From Asaia krungthepensis NRIC 0535 (GTDB lineage: Bacteria; Pseudomonadota; Alphaproteobacteria; Acetobacterales; Acetobacteraceae): 64,000 nucleotides of DNA. The notes under the pieces were generated by a model. That model was not told the DNA's origin. It did no database searches and saw nothing but the letters and a program-made list of their open reading frames with translations. The position numbers and the translations under genes are program-made. Every line of letters begins with the position of its first letter. Positions within the stretch are counted from its first letter, which is position 1. Where the stretch lies: the NCBI RefSeq assembly GCF_025995175.1, contig NZ_BAPV01000008.1:44082-108081 (forward strand). The letters are read 5' to 3'. This document shows positions 55,736 to 64,000 of this stretch, piece after piece.

Positions 55736-57004
55736 TCAGGCCGATTGCTCGGCAGGCTCACTGGCCTTGCCCTTGCCGTAAACATAAACGGGCGCCGCAC
55801 GATTTTCAGCGACATCCTTGTTGATCACGACCTCCTCAACGCCATCGAGACCGGGAAGATCGAACATGGTACCGAGCAGGATGGCCTCCATGATCGAGCG
55901 CAGCCCACGCGCGCCCGTCTTGCGGGCAATAGCGCGCTGCGCAATCTGCACCAGTGCGTCATCGGTGAAGGTGAGCGCGACGCCTTCCATCTGGAACAGG
56001 CGCTGATACTGCTTCACAAGCGCATTCTTGGGCTTCGACAGGATGGCCACCAGCGTGTCTTCATCCAGATCCTCAAGCGTGGCGACCACAGGCAGACGAC
56101 CGATAAACTCGGGGATCAGACCGAATTTGAGCAGATCCTCGGGTTCGACGTCATGCAGCACGGCACCCAGACGGCGGTCGTCGGGATTCTGCACATCGGC
56201 CCCGAAGCCAATGCCCGACCCTTTGCCGCGGGCCGAGATGATCTTGTCCAGCCCGGCAAAAGCGCCGCCGCAGATGAAGAGCATGTTGGTCGTGTCGACC
56301 TGCAAGAATTCCTGCTGCGGATGCTTGCGGCCACCCTGCGGCGGCACCGAGGCGACCGTACCTTCCATCAGCTTCAGAAGCGCCTGCTGCACCCCCTCGC
56401 CGCTCACGTCGCGCGTGATCGACGGGTTGTCGGATTTGCGCGAGATCTTGTCGATCTCATCGATGTAAACAATGCCGCGCTGAGCGCGCTCGACATTGTA
56501 ATCGGCGGCCTGAAGCAGCTTCAGAATAATGTTCTCGACGTCCTCACCCACATAACCAGCTTCGGTCAGTGTGGTGGCATCGGCCATCGTGAAGGGCACG
56601 TCGAGAATACGTGCCAGTGTCTGGGCCAGCAGGGTCTTGCCCGATCCGGTCGGACCGATGAGCATGATATTGGATTTTGCAATCTCGATATCATTGCTCT
56701 TCTGGGCATGAGCCAGACGCTTGTAATGGTTATGGACAGCTACAGACAGCGCACGCTTGGCGATGAACTGGCCGATCACATAATCATCGAGAACCTTGCA
56801 GATTTCCTTGGGGGTCGGCACACCGTCGCGCGACTTCACAAGATGCGTCTTGTGCTCTTCGCGGATGATATCCATGCACAGTTCGACGCATTCATCGCAG
56901 ATGAAGACGGTAGGACCGGCAATGAGCTTGCGTACCTCATGCTGCGATTTGCCGCAGAACGAGCAGTACAGGGTGTTTTTCGAATCGCCGGTCTTGTTCG
57001 TCAT
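55736..57004 (-). CDS. clpX: ATP-dependent Clp protease ATP-binding subunit ClpX
   Basis: ClpX unfolds tagged substrates, including SsrA-tagged proteins, and feeds them to ClpP. The 422-residue protein has the N-terminal C4 zinc-binding domain (C-S-F-C-G-K-S-Q at about residue 17 and C-D-E-C-V-E-L-C). Walker A is G-P-T-G-S-G-K-T, Walker [10 protein letters not shown], the pore loop G-Y-V-G and the sensor region T-G-A-R-G-L-R-S. It follows clpP after about 200 bases and precedes lon. Confidence 0.97.
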   Translation of the reverse strand: MTNKTGDSKNTLYCSFCGKSQHEVRKLIAGPTVFICDECVELCMDIIREEHKTHLVKSRDGVPTPKEICKVLDDYVIGQFIAKRALSVAVHNHYKRLAHAQKSNDIEIAKSNIMLIGPTGSGKTLLAQTLARILDVPFTMADATTLTEAGYVGEDVENIILKLLQAADYNVERAQRGIVYIDEIDKISRKSDNPSITRDVSGEGVQQALLKLMEGTVASVPPQGGRKHPQQEFLQVDTTNMLFICGGAFAGLDKIISARGKGSGIGFGADVQNPDDRRLGAVLHDVEPEDLLKFGLIPEFIGRLPVVATLEDLDEDTLVAILSKPKNALVKQYQRLFQMEGVALTFTDDALVQIAQRAIARKTGARGLRSIMEAILLGTMFDLPGLDGVEEVVINKDVAENRAAPVYVYGKGKASEPAEQSA

Positions 57005-57207
57005 CGTTGCTCCTCCTCCCCGACCCGAGCGACCGTCAGGTCACGTCGCGTCGGGGGAATTCCAAACTTAGGCCGGACAGCGAGAGCCCGGCAAGCCCCT
57101 CCCGGCACGGGGCAATAATAGGATACTTGGCATGGGGGCGATGCAGGGCCTGAAAACCCTGCCTGAGGCCCGGCAGGAGGGCCGGACCTCACAACCGGAA
57201 AGCAGGA

Positions 57208-57852
57208 TCAGCCCTGCTCGGCAACACTCTTGGGGCGAGCCTGAACGACCTCGTCCACAAGCCCGAAAGCCTTGGCCTCGTCAGCCGAAAGATAGGTATC
57301 GCGCTCGAGCTTCTGCTCAATTTCCTCAAGGCTGCGGCCCGTATGGTGGCGATAGATCTCGTTCAGACGCTTGCGGATCTCGAGAATTTCGCGCGCCTGG
57401 ATCTCGATGTCGGAAGCCTGCCCCTGAGCGCCGCCGGAAGGCTGATGCACCATCACGCGGGCGTTGGGCAGACAGAACCGACGCCCCTTCTCACCTGCCG
57501 CCAGAAGCAGCGATCCCATGGAAGCGGCCTGACCAATGCACACCGTGCTCACGGGGCAGCGGATATACTGCATGGTGTCGTACATTGCGAGACCGGCCGA
57601 GACCACACCGCCGGGGCTATTGATGTAGAAGGAAATTTCCTTGCTCGGGTTCACGCTCTCAAGATACAGGAGCTGGGCCGAGATGACAGCGGCCACCTGG
57701 TCATAGACCGGGCCGGTCAGGAAGATGATCCGCTCCTGAAGCAGGCGGGAATAGATATCGAAAGCGCGCTCACCGCGTGACGTCTGCTCGACGACCATCG
57801 GTACGAGCGCGTTGTTGAAGATCTCGACAGGATCGCGATCCCTCATGGCCAT
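57208..57852 (-). CDS. clpP: ATP-dependent Clp protease proteolytic subunit ClpP
   Basis: ClpP forms the tetradecameric serine-protease chamber. The 214-residue protein keeps the catalytic triad: Ser111 in G-Q-A-A-S-M-G-S, His136 in M-V-H-Q-P-S-G-G and Asp185 in E-R-D-T-Y. The N-S-P-G-G-V-V oxyanion strand is present. Two close ATGs (M-A-M-R-D) could start it; AGGAACGGAA before the first favours that one. It lies in the tig-clpP-clpX order typical of proteobacteria. Confidence 0.97.
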   Translation of the reverse strand: MAMRDRDPVEIFNNALVPMVVEQTSRGERAFDIYSRLLQERIIFLTGPVYDQVAAVISAQLLYLESVNPSKEISFYINSPGGVVSAGLAMYDTMQYIRCPVSTVCIGQAASMGSLLLAAGEKGRRFCLPNARVMVHQPSGGAQGQASDIEIQAREILEIRKRLNEIYRHHTGRSLEEIEQKLERDTYLSADEAKAFGLVDEVVQARPKSVAEQG

Positions 57853-57867
57853 TTCCGTTCCTAACTG

Positions 57868-57892
57868 GCACCGGCCCCATCAGGGCCGGTGC
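57868..57892 (-). terminator. Strong hairpin just before clpP
   Basis: Ten-base arms GCACCGGCCC and GGGCCGGTGC enclose five bases and end 16 bases before the clpP ATG on the transcribed strand. It may separate tig and clpP expression or stabilise the processed clpP mRNA 5' end. Confidence 0.45.
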
Positions 57893-57938
57893 GTGACTTC
57901 TCTCATCTTGGTATGGCCACCATGAACGCCTAGAGCCC

Positions 57939-57982
57939 GTCCGTCAAAAAACGAACGGACTCCAAGAGTCGCGGCGCGACTC
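57939..57982 (-). terminator. Two hairpins after tig
   Basis: GAGTCGC/GCGACTC (57966-57982) and GTCCGT/ACGGAC (57939-57960) lie in tandem directly after the trigger-factor stop. The second carries a T6 run in its loop. They probably terminate or trim the tig transcript. Confidence 0.5.
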
Positions 57983-57988
57983 AGCCGA

Positions 57989-59320
57989 TCAGAGATCGGC
58001 AGGCGGGATTTCAGCCAGTTCTTCCGGCGTCACTTCCTTGTCGGTGACCTTGGCCAGCTCGATCAGGTAATCGACGACCTTGTTCTCCAGGATCGGGCCG
58101 CGCAGACCATCGGCTGCCTGCGGGTTCTTGCTGAAGAACTCGAAAACGGCCTGCTCCTGACCGGGGTAGCGCATGGCTTCCTGGCGGACGGCCTGCATCA
58201 GTTCTTCACGGGTGACCGTGATTTCCTTGGTGCGGCCGATTTCTGCCAGAAGCAGACCCAGCTTGACGCGACGCTCGGCAATCTTGCGGTAATCGGCGCG
58301 CAGGGTGTCTTCATCCTTGCCCGCGTCTTCCTCATCCATCTCACCCGAGGCACGATCCTGCTCGACGCGCTGCCAGATCTGGCCGAACTCGCTTTCAACC
58401 ATGCTCTCGGGCGCTTCGAAGTCGGTCTTGCCCGACAGGGCATCCAGCAGCTCGCGCTTGATGCGCAGACGCGACAGCTGGCCGTACTCGCCTTCCGCCT
58501 GCTTGACGATGATGTCGCGAACCTGGGCGATATTCTCGAAACCGATCTTCTTGGCCAGCTCATCGTCAAGCGCCGGATCAACCGGAGTCTTGAGCGCATT
58601 CGCCTTGATGTCGAAGGTCGCTTCCTTGCCAGCCAGTTCCTTGGCCTGGTACTCGGCGGGGAAAGTGACCGTGATCACCTTCTCTTCGCCGGCCTTCATG
58701 CCTTCGAGCTGCTCAGCGAACCCGGGAATGAAGCCCTCGCCACCGATTTCGACATTGACGTCCTGCGCCGTACCGCCATCGAACGGCGTGCCGTCGAGCT
58801 TGCCGACGAAGTCGCAGTTCACAACATCGCCCTTACCGGCAGCGCGGTCTTCCCCGATCGTCTCGAAGCTGCGCTGGCGCTTGGCGAGTTCGGCAAGAGC
58901 CTTGTCGATGGTCTCATCGCTCGGCTTAGCCGTCAGGCGGGTGAGTTCGAGACCCGACAGGTCAGGAACGGCGATTTCGGGCAGAACTTCGAGGTCGATC
59001 TTGAATTCCAGATCGCCCTCGCCCTCACCACCGGAGACCAGCTCGACCTTCGGCTGCACAGCCGGGCGCAGCTTGTTGTCTTCCAGCACCTTGTTGGTCG
59101 CTTCGTTGACGGCCTGCTCGAGGATCTCGCCATTCAGGGCGGCGCCATAACGCTGCTTGACGAGCGAGGCGGGCACCTTGCCAGGGCGGAAGCCAGGCAG
59201 GTTGATGGTGCGGCCGAGCTCGGCGAGACGAGCGGCGCGTCGCGCCTCCAGATCGCCAGCCGGCACAGTGACGGTAAAGCCGCGCTTCAGACCTTCGGAT
59301 TGCGTTTGGGTAACCTGCAT
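57989..59320 (-). CDS. tig: Trigger factor
   Basis: Trigger factor is the ribosome-bound peptidyl-prolyl isomerase chaperone. The 443-residue protein has the ribosome-docking signature in G-F-R-P-G-K-V-P. The FKBP-like PPIase domain runs from about residue 150 to 245 (G-D-V-V-N-C-D-F-V-G, F-I-P-G-F-A-E-Q-L-E-G-M). The helical C-terminal arms end in an acidic tail. The length is normal. It heads the tig-clpP-clpX-lon block; tRNA-Leu(UAG) lies upstream on the same strand. Confidence 0.96.
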   Translation of the reverse strand: MQVTQTQSEGLKRGFTVTVPAGDLEARRAARLAELGRTINLPGFRPGKVPASLVKQRYGAALNGEILEQAVNEATNKVLEDNKLRPAVQPKVELVSGGEGEGDLEFKIDLEVLPEIAVPDLSGLELTRLTAKPSDETIDKALAELAKRQRSFETIGEDRAAGKGDVVNCDFVGKLDGTPFDGGTAQDVNVEIGGEGFIPGFAEQLEGMKAGEEKVITVTFPAEYQAKELAGKEATFDIKANALKTPVDPALDDELAKKIGFENIAQVRDIIVKQAEGEYGQLSRLRIKRELLDALSGKTDFEAPESMVESEFGQIWQRVEQDRASGEMDEEDAGKDEDTLRADYRKIAERRVKLGLLLAEIGRTKEITVTREELMQAVRQEAMRYPGQEQAVFEFFSKNPQAADGLRGPILENKVVDYLIELAKVTDKEVTPEELAEIPPADL

Positions 59321-59422
59321 CTGTCAGGCGATCCTCTATTGACCGGGTTGCCATCGGGGCCCCGCGCCCGGCTTCATCGCAGCACGGGCAAGGCAGGAAG
59401 CCCCGACTAAGGAGAAATTTTT

Positions 59423-59507
<85 letters not shown>

Positions 59508-59536
59508 ACATACTCGGTTCAGCCAGGGCTGCACCG

Positions 59537-61006
59537 TCAAGCGCGCCGCTTTACAGCAAGATTGTCCGTTTCACAAGACAGGCGCCGCGCCTGATCGATC
59601 GCCTCGGCGCGGGCATCGCCCAGATGGGCGTCCAGCGCCTCGACAATGGGCCAGTTTCCCGCGCGCAACCCTGCCTCACCATGGAGCCACGCCCCTGCAC
59701 AGGCGGCGTCCCAATGAGGCATGCCCGCAGCAAGCAGAGTTCCGATCACACCGGCCAGCGTATCGCCCGAGCCCGCTGTGGCCAGCGCCGGGCTTGCGTG
59801 ATCATTGAGTGCAACGCGGCCATCAGGGGCTGCAATCACGCTGACGGCCCCCTTGAGCAGCACAACAGCCCCGATACGACCAGCAGCGCTCCTCACCGCG
59901 CACACCAGATCGTCACCGGGAGCGCCGAAGAGCCTGGTAAATTCTCCGATATGAGGGGTGATGACCGAGACACCCCTCAGCTTCTCGGGAGCCCCAGCCG
60001 CCCAGCCAAGCGCGCCTGCATCAGCAAGGACGCATTTCTTCGACGCAACCAGCAGCGGCAGAGTGTCTTCGACCTCATCCGGGGTCAGGCCGGGTCCGCA
60101 AAGCCAGACATTGCGCCTCGTATCTTCCAGCAGCGCCTCGAGCGGCGCGTCATCGATCACCAGCCCTGGCGCACCCAGCCTGTAAGCCTCGGCAGACACG
60201 CCGGCACTGATTCGCACCAGCCCTGCCCCGCTGGCGCGGGCGCCCGCCGCGGCAAGGCGCGTCGCCCCCGGCATGACCCTTCCAGCGCAGAGACTGACCA
60301 CGCCCCTGCTGTATTTATGATCCTGCGCCGTCATGGCCGGGATAGACCATAGTCCGGGCCGGTTCAGGAATATCCGTGGTTGCGCGTGAGCAATACAGTC
60401 CGACGGCATTCCGATATCCGCACAGACGACCTCACCGCACAGGGTGCGCCCGGGATAGAGCACATGGCCGGGCTTTGGGCGAACGAAGGTCACACTGACC
60501 TCATAAGGAGGCCTTTCAGCGAGAACTGCCCCGGTCAATCCGTTAACGAAGCTCGGCAGATCAACCGCCACCAGTCGGCGTGACGCTCTGAGAACCGCCA
60601 TGACGGTGTCAGAGGGGGCGCGGTCAAGACCTGCGCCGAAAATCGCATCGACCACCAGATCTGCACGCGCGGCGTTTTCAGCGGAGAACTCTACCCGCCG
60701 CCCGGAAAACCGAGCCGCTGCCTCGGCCGCGGGACCGCCCTCGCGCGGCGGCGCCAGCAAGGCCACCTGCACAGGCCAGCCAGCGCGCTCAAGATAACGC
60801 GCCGCCACGTGGCCATCACCCCCGTTATTACCCGGACCACACAGCACCAGCACGCGGCACGGCGCAAACCGTGCCCTGATGGCCCGCGCCACAGCCCATC
60901 CGGCACGCTCCATCAGGGCAATGATCCCGACCGAACGCCCCGCCATCTCATCCATGACGGCACATTCCTGAGGTGTGGGGAGGGAAAAACGCAGGGCTGA
61001 ATGCAT
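59537..61006 (-). CDS. nnrD/nnrE: Bifunctional NAD(P)HX epimerase / ADP-dependent NAD(P)HX dehydratase
   Basis: A 489-residue two-domain repair enzyme for damaged hydrated NAD(P)H. The N-terminal YjeF_N epimerase domain has C-G-P-G-N-N-G-G-D-G-H-V-A-A-R-Y and V-V-D-A-I-F-G-A-G-L. The C-terminal ribokinase-like YjeF_C dehydratase has T-P-H-I-G-E-F-T-R-L-F and the phosphate-binding T-A-G-S-G-D-T-L-A-G-V-I. Both domains appear intact, so the protein should epimerise and dehydrate NAD(P)HX. It diverges from the small membrane-protein gene. Confidence 0.94.
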   Translation of the reverse strand: MHSALRFSLPTPQECAVMDEMAGRSVGIIALMERAGWAVARAIRARFAPCRVLVLCGPGNNGGDGHVAARYLERAGWPVQVALLAPPREGGPAAEAAARFSGRRVEFSAENAARADLVVDAIFGAGLDRAPSDTVMAVLRASRRLVAVDLPSFVNGLTGAVLAERPPYEVSVTFVRPKPGHVLYPGRTLCGEVVCADIGMPSDCIAHAQPRIFLNRPGLWSIPAMTAQDHKYSRGVVSLCAGRVMPGATRLAAAGARASGAGLVRISAGVSAEAYRLGAPGLVIDDAPLEALLEDTRRNVWLCGPGLTPDEVEDTLPLLVASKKCVLADAGALGWAAGAPEKLRGVSVITPHIGEFTRLFGAPGDDLVCAVRSAAGRIGAVVLLKGAVSVIAAPDGRVALNDHASPALATAGSGDTLAGVIGTLLAAGMPHWDAACAGAWLHGEAGLRAGNWPIVEALDAHLGDARAEAIDQARRLSCETDNLAVKRRA

Positions 61007-61136
61007 CTCGGGCTTACTCCGCTGTTGATGATTTTGCGCAGACTGCTAGGGAACGTTGCAAGAAACCGCCGGTATGCATCATCCCACCCTTGTGAGGAGT
61101 GCCTGCCCGTCGCCCTGACTTATCCGTGGAGCCCTC

Positions 61137-61589
61137 ATGTCCAACCCGTATCTTTGGAGCGTCATCCTTGCGCTGCACCTGCTATGCATGGCTTACTGGA
61201 TTGGCGGCGGGCTGTATGCGGCGCTCGTCAGCCGCAGCACAGTGGCCCTGCTCGAACCGGCGCAGCGACAGAATGTCCAGATCCAGCTGATCGCGCGTTA
61301 TTTTCGCGCTCTGCTCCATATCGTACCCACGGCCCTGATCACGGGCTGGCTGCTGGTCATTCATATGGGCGGTTTCGGTTCCATGACCTTGCCGATCAAT
61401 ATCATGCAGGGCCTGGCGCTCATCATGGCGCTGATTTTCCTGAGCGCTTATTTCGGTCCTTTTCAGAGCCTGCGTCGTGCCATCCGCCCTCAGCCTGCAC
61501 TCTTCGATGCCGTACGCAAGCGTGTTATCTTGATGGTGGCAGTCGGGGTGCTAACGGTATTTTTCGCCGCCATGGGCGGGAATGTCTGA
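61137..61589 (+). CDS. Small integral membrane protein, CopD-like
   Basis: A 150-residue inner-membrane protein with four predicted helices: W-S-V-I-L-A-L-H-L-L-C-M-A-Y-W-I-G-G-G-L near the start, L-I-T-G-W-L-L-V-I-H near 70, M-Q-G-L-A-L-I-M-A-L-I-F-L near 92 and V-I-L-M-V-A-V-G-V-L-T-V at the end. Histidines in helices 1 and 2 and the W-I-G-G-G-L-Y pattern resemble CopD/DUF2269-like heme or copper membrane proteins, but I cannot fix a function. GGAGCCCTC precedes the ATG. It stands alone between divergent nnrDE and the helicase. Confidence 0.75.
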   Translation: MSNPYLWSVILALHLLCMAYWIGGGLYAALVSRSTVALLEPAQRQNVQIQLIARYFRALLHIVPTALITGWLLVIHMGGFGSMTLPINIMQGLALIMALIFLSAYFGPFQSLRRAIRPQPALFDAVRKRVILMVAVGVLTVFFAAMGGNV

Positions 61590-61749
61590 GCCCCCTATCC
61601 CACGTTCTTTTTGACGCAAAACCCGGCCCACAGGGCCGTAAGGCGTAGTGCCTGCCTGGAACGCCGTAAAATCTTGCCTTTTGCAGGATTTCGGGATAAC
61701 GCACAGGCGATTGGCCAGCCATCTTCGTTGGCCGCTCTGTAAATATGCC

Positions 61750-64000
61750 ATGCCGAAGCATCGCATCATTTCTAGACCTCCAAAGTTATCAGAGAGCAGT
61801 TTGACCGCAAAATCGACCGCAGGTTCCGCAAAAACCTCCCCCTCACGCAAGAAACGTTCCACTTCGAAGACGGAACACCCCGTGATGGAGGCCGTGTCTG
61901 ACACGCAGCCGCGCGACGCGCAGCCCGAAACAGAGACAGGCACCACCAAGGTCAAAACTGCCCGTAAGCCACGGAGTGCAGCGGCAAAAACGCCTGGCGC
62001 CGGCACGAAAGCAGCATCGAGCAAGCCCACCAAGCTTGTGAAGACCGACATCAAGACAGACTCCGTCAAGTCGACGAAGACGAAGACAACTAGGACTCCA
62101 GCCAAAGCGGCTGCCGCCAAAGCTCCCGAGGTCAAGGCGGAGTCCGTCGCCGCTGAGGCACCTGCGACTGAAGCGCCGCCTGTCAAGCGCGGTCGCGGTC
62201 GCCCGCGCAAGAACCCGGTCGCGGCATCTGTTGCCGAGATCCCCGCGCCTGCCCCGGCAGAGACCGAGGCGGCAAAGCCCGCGCGCGGTCGCAAGCCCGG
62301 CCCGAAGGCCGCAGCAAAGACCTCCACGGTTAAGAAAGTCGCCACAAAGGCGAGGGCAAAGCCTGCCGAGGCTGCAGCCGAGACACAAGCAGAGCCCCCT
62401 GCCGAACTCCCCCGTGAAGCAGCTCCGGCCAAGGGGCGTCCAGGACGCAAGCGCAATGCCTCGAGCACGACCGCTGCACCGGCCCGTCGCGCCGCGGTGA
62501 AGGATGCCAAAGCGAAAGCCGACGCGCAGGACAATGCGCCGGTCATCGCCGCAAAGCCCGTAGAGGAGGCCGAGCCCGTCTCTTCCGTCGTTGCCCAACC
62601 TGCCGGTGAAGCCCCGGCCGAGGTTCCGGCCGCATCGCGCGGGCGTCGCGGCCGCGGAGGCCGCAAGAGCGCGGAGAGCTCTTCGGCTCCCACCGGTGAA
62701 ACTGCCCCGGCGGCCGAGCCCGAGATCACGGCTGCGCCTCTCGATGAGGCGATGAAGGCTCTCGTCGACGCGCCCAAGCCGCTTTTCTCCGAACTCGGCC
62801 TTTCCACGCCGATCATGCGCGCCATTGAGGAAATGGGGTACGAGCATCCAACTCCGATCCAGGCCCGGGCTATCCCCGTGGTTCTGGGCGGGCAGGATGT
62901 GCTTGGCGTGGCCCAGACGGGTACAGGCAAGACGGCCTCCTTCACGCTTCCGATGCTCGAGCGTCTGGCCGGATCGCGCGCCCGCGCGCGCATGCCGCGC
63001 TCCCTGATTCTGGAGCCGACGCGTGAACTCGCCCTTCAGGTAGCGGAGAACCTGACCCTGTACGGCAAGCATCTGCGCCTGAACCATGCGCTGCTGATTG
63101 GCGGCGAGAGCATGGCCGATCAGCGCGCGGTGCTGAACCAGGGCGTGGATATCCTCATTGCAACGCCGGGCCGCCTGATGGATCTGTTCGATCGTGGCGG
63201 GTTATTGCTGACCCAGACAAGCATACTCGTGATCGACGAAGCCGATCGCATGCTTGATATGGGGTTCATCCCCGATATCACCCGTATTGTCTCCATGCTG
63301 CCCGTTCGTCGTCAGACACTGCTTTTCTCGGCAACCATGGCGCCAGAAATCCGCACGCTGGCCGATCAGTTCCTGCATCTGCCGGAAGAGATTACGGTAT
63401 CGCGCCCCTCTTCGGTCGCGACAACCATCGAGGAAGCGCTCCTTGTCGTCGATGAGGCCGATAAGCGCCGCGTTCTGCGCAAGCTGCTGAAGCGCGAGAA
63501 TGTGCAGAACGCCATCGTGTTCTGCAATCGCAAGCGCGATGTCGACGTCCTTTACAAGTCGCTGCACAAGCATGGCTTCGCGGTCGGTCATCTCCATGGC
63601 GATCTGGCCCAGTCGCTGCGTTTCAAGACGCTCGAACGTTTCAAGGCGGGTGAGTTGCAGATCCTTGTCTGCTCCGATGTGGCCGCGCGCGGCATCGATA
63701 TCGGCGGGCTTTCGCATGTGTTCAATTTCGACCTGCCGTTCAATGCAGAGGATTACATCCACCGTATCGGCCGCACCGGTCGCGCGGGAAAGACCGGCCA
63801 TGCATTCAGCCTGGCCACGCCGCGCCAGAAGCAGCTGGCCGAGGCAATCGAAAAGCTGAAGCACGCCCCGATTCCCATGATCGAGATCGACGGTATCGAG
63901 ACGCTGCCGTGGGCCGATCCGGAGCAGGAGGGCACCCAGCCCGAGCGTCGGGAGCGCCGTCACGGGAAGGATCGCGGTGGCCGCCACAACCGCCATGGCG
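61750..64000 (+). CDS. DEAD-box RNA helicase with long basic N-terminal extension, 3' end missing
   Basis: The frame stays open to the right edge, at least 750 codons. About 345 residues of Lys/Ala/Pro/Glu-rich low-complexity sequence come first. They include K-R-G-R-G-R-P-R-K-N-P (146-156), a clear AT-hook, and similar R-G-R-K-P-G-P-K and S-R-G-R-R-G-R-G-G motifs. The helicase core follows with Q motif H-P-T-P-I-Q, Walker A A-Q-T-G-T-G-K-T (388-395), P-T-R-E-L-A, D-E-A-D at 496-499, S-A-T and H-R-I-G-R-T-G-R from 671. The end of the visible part is Arg/Gly-rich. The start is uncertain: ATG here, TTG at 61801 or ATG at 61885. RhlE-like enzymes act in ribosome assembly and RNA decay. Confidence 0.9.
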   Translation, partial: MPKHRIISRPPKLSESSLTAKSTAGSAKTSPSRKKRSTSKTEHPVMEAVSDTQPRDAQPETETGTTKVKTARKPRSAAAKTPGAGTKAASSKPTKLVKTDIKTDSVKSTKTKTTRTPAKAAAAKAPEVKAESVAAEAPATEAPPVKRGRGRPRKNPVAASVAEIPAPAPAETEAAKPARGRKPGPKAAAKTSTVKKVATKARAKPAEAAAETQAEPPAELPREAAPAKGRPGRKRNASSTTAAPARRAAVKDAKAKADAQDNAPVIAAKPVEEAEPVSSVVAQPAGEAPAEVPAASRGRRGRGGRKSAESSSAPTGETAPAAEPEITAAPLDEAMKALVDAPKPLFSELGLSTPIMRAIEEMGYEHPTPIQARAIPVVLGGQDVLGVAQTGTGKTASFTLPMLERLAGSRARARMPRSLILEPTRELALQVAENLTLYGKHLRLNHALLIGGESMADQRAVLNQGVDILIATPGRLMDLFDRGGLLLTQTSILVIDEADRMLDMGFIPDITRIVSMLPVRRQTLLFSATMAPEIRTLADQFLHLPEEITVSRPSSVATTIEEALLVVDEADKRRVLRKLLKRENVQNAIVFCNRKRDVDVLYKSLHKHGFAVGHLHGDLAQSLRFKTLERFKAGELQILVCSDVAARGIDIGGLSHVFNFDLPFNAEDYIHRIGRTGRAGKTGHAFSLATPRQKQLAEAIEKLKHAPIPMIEIDGIETLPWADPEQEGTQPERRERRHGKDRGGRHNRHG

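Noticed and set aside
54343..55824. 493-codon plus-strand frame opposite lon
   Set aside because: Leu/Arg/His-rich shadow of lon. It contains no domain.
61551..62993. 480-codon open frame antisense to the helicase N-terminal tail
   Set aside because: It is Ala/Gly/Ser/Arg low complexity, the mirror of the Lys/Ala-rich coding strand. It has no ribosome site, and the sense strand continues into an unmistakable DEAD-box domain.
61843..63087. 414-codon minus-strand frame rich in Gly, Cys and Arg
   Set aside because: It overlaps helicase motifs on the plus strand and its composition is that of a GC-rich shadow frame.

Overview
The window is chromosomal DNA of an alphaproteobacterium, most likely an acetic acid bacterium (Acetobacteraceae). 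The evidence is GC-rich coding sequence, the bolA/dnaJ/cobS/cobT neighbourhood, a short ProS without an editing insertion, the tig-clpP-clpX-lon-hup block and a protein with two cold-shock domains. A pigmented genus such as Asaia is a guess from the rhodopsin and cannot be proved here. I see no prophage, insertion sequence, CRISPR array, rRNA or plasmid feature. Almost everything is dense housekeeping coding sequence on both strands.

Layout. 1-10 kb: the 5' end of galU, tRNA-Leu(GAG), lipB, a LolA-like lipoprotein, bolA, a J-domain protein, the cobaltochelatase pair cobS-cobT, a PLP-dependent decarboxylase, two unknown genes (one with a signal peptide) and an SDR oxidoreductase. 10-20 kb: mfd and recG head to head, a GGDEF/EAL protein, an LpxR-like lipid A deacylase and a double cold-shock protein. 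20-33 kb: smpB-dapA, pheA-kdsB, hisN, serA, a ComM/YifB ATPase preceded by a perfect 17-bp inverted repeat, metC-sseA, a PerM-type transporter with an EEP-fold hydrolase, and a cardiolipin-synthase-type phospholipase D. 33-42 kb: bpt, parC, a microbial rhodopsin with its retinal-forming Blh enzyme, recO, tsf, rpsB and an exported orphan protein. 42-52 kb: dnaE, lolD-lolC, proS, rnj, coaX, birA and tRNA-Val(UAC). 52-64 kb: hup, lon, clpX, clpP, tig, tRNA-Leu(UAG), nnrDE, a small membrane protein and a DEAD-box helicase that runs off the right edge.

The most interesting locus is 36.9-38.6 kb, a two-gene phototrophy cassette. The rhodopsin keeps the Schiff-base lysine, both counter-ion aspartates and the helix-C arginine and threonine. 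It has glycine where the cytoplasmic proton donor normally sits (a D-T-G motif) and a histidine on helix B at the position of bacteriorhodopsin Thr46. The next gene encodes the Brp/Blh enzyme that cleaves beta-carotene to retinal. The pair lies on the opposite strand between parC and recO, as expected of an inserted cassette. With carotenoid genes elsewhere it would form a complete light-driven proton pump.

Genes that appear to work together: bolA with the LolA-like gene, cobS-cobT, kdsB-pheA, dapA-smpB, sseA-metC, perM with the EEP gene, rhodopsin-blh, rpsB-tsf, birA-coaX, lolC-lolD, and the protein-quality-control block tig-clpP-clpX-lon. The intervals 123-412 (290 bases, apart from a hairpin next to the tRNA), 499-555 and 8219-8501 hold nothing I can assign. 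The longer gaps are listed as features.
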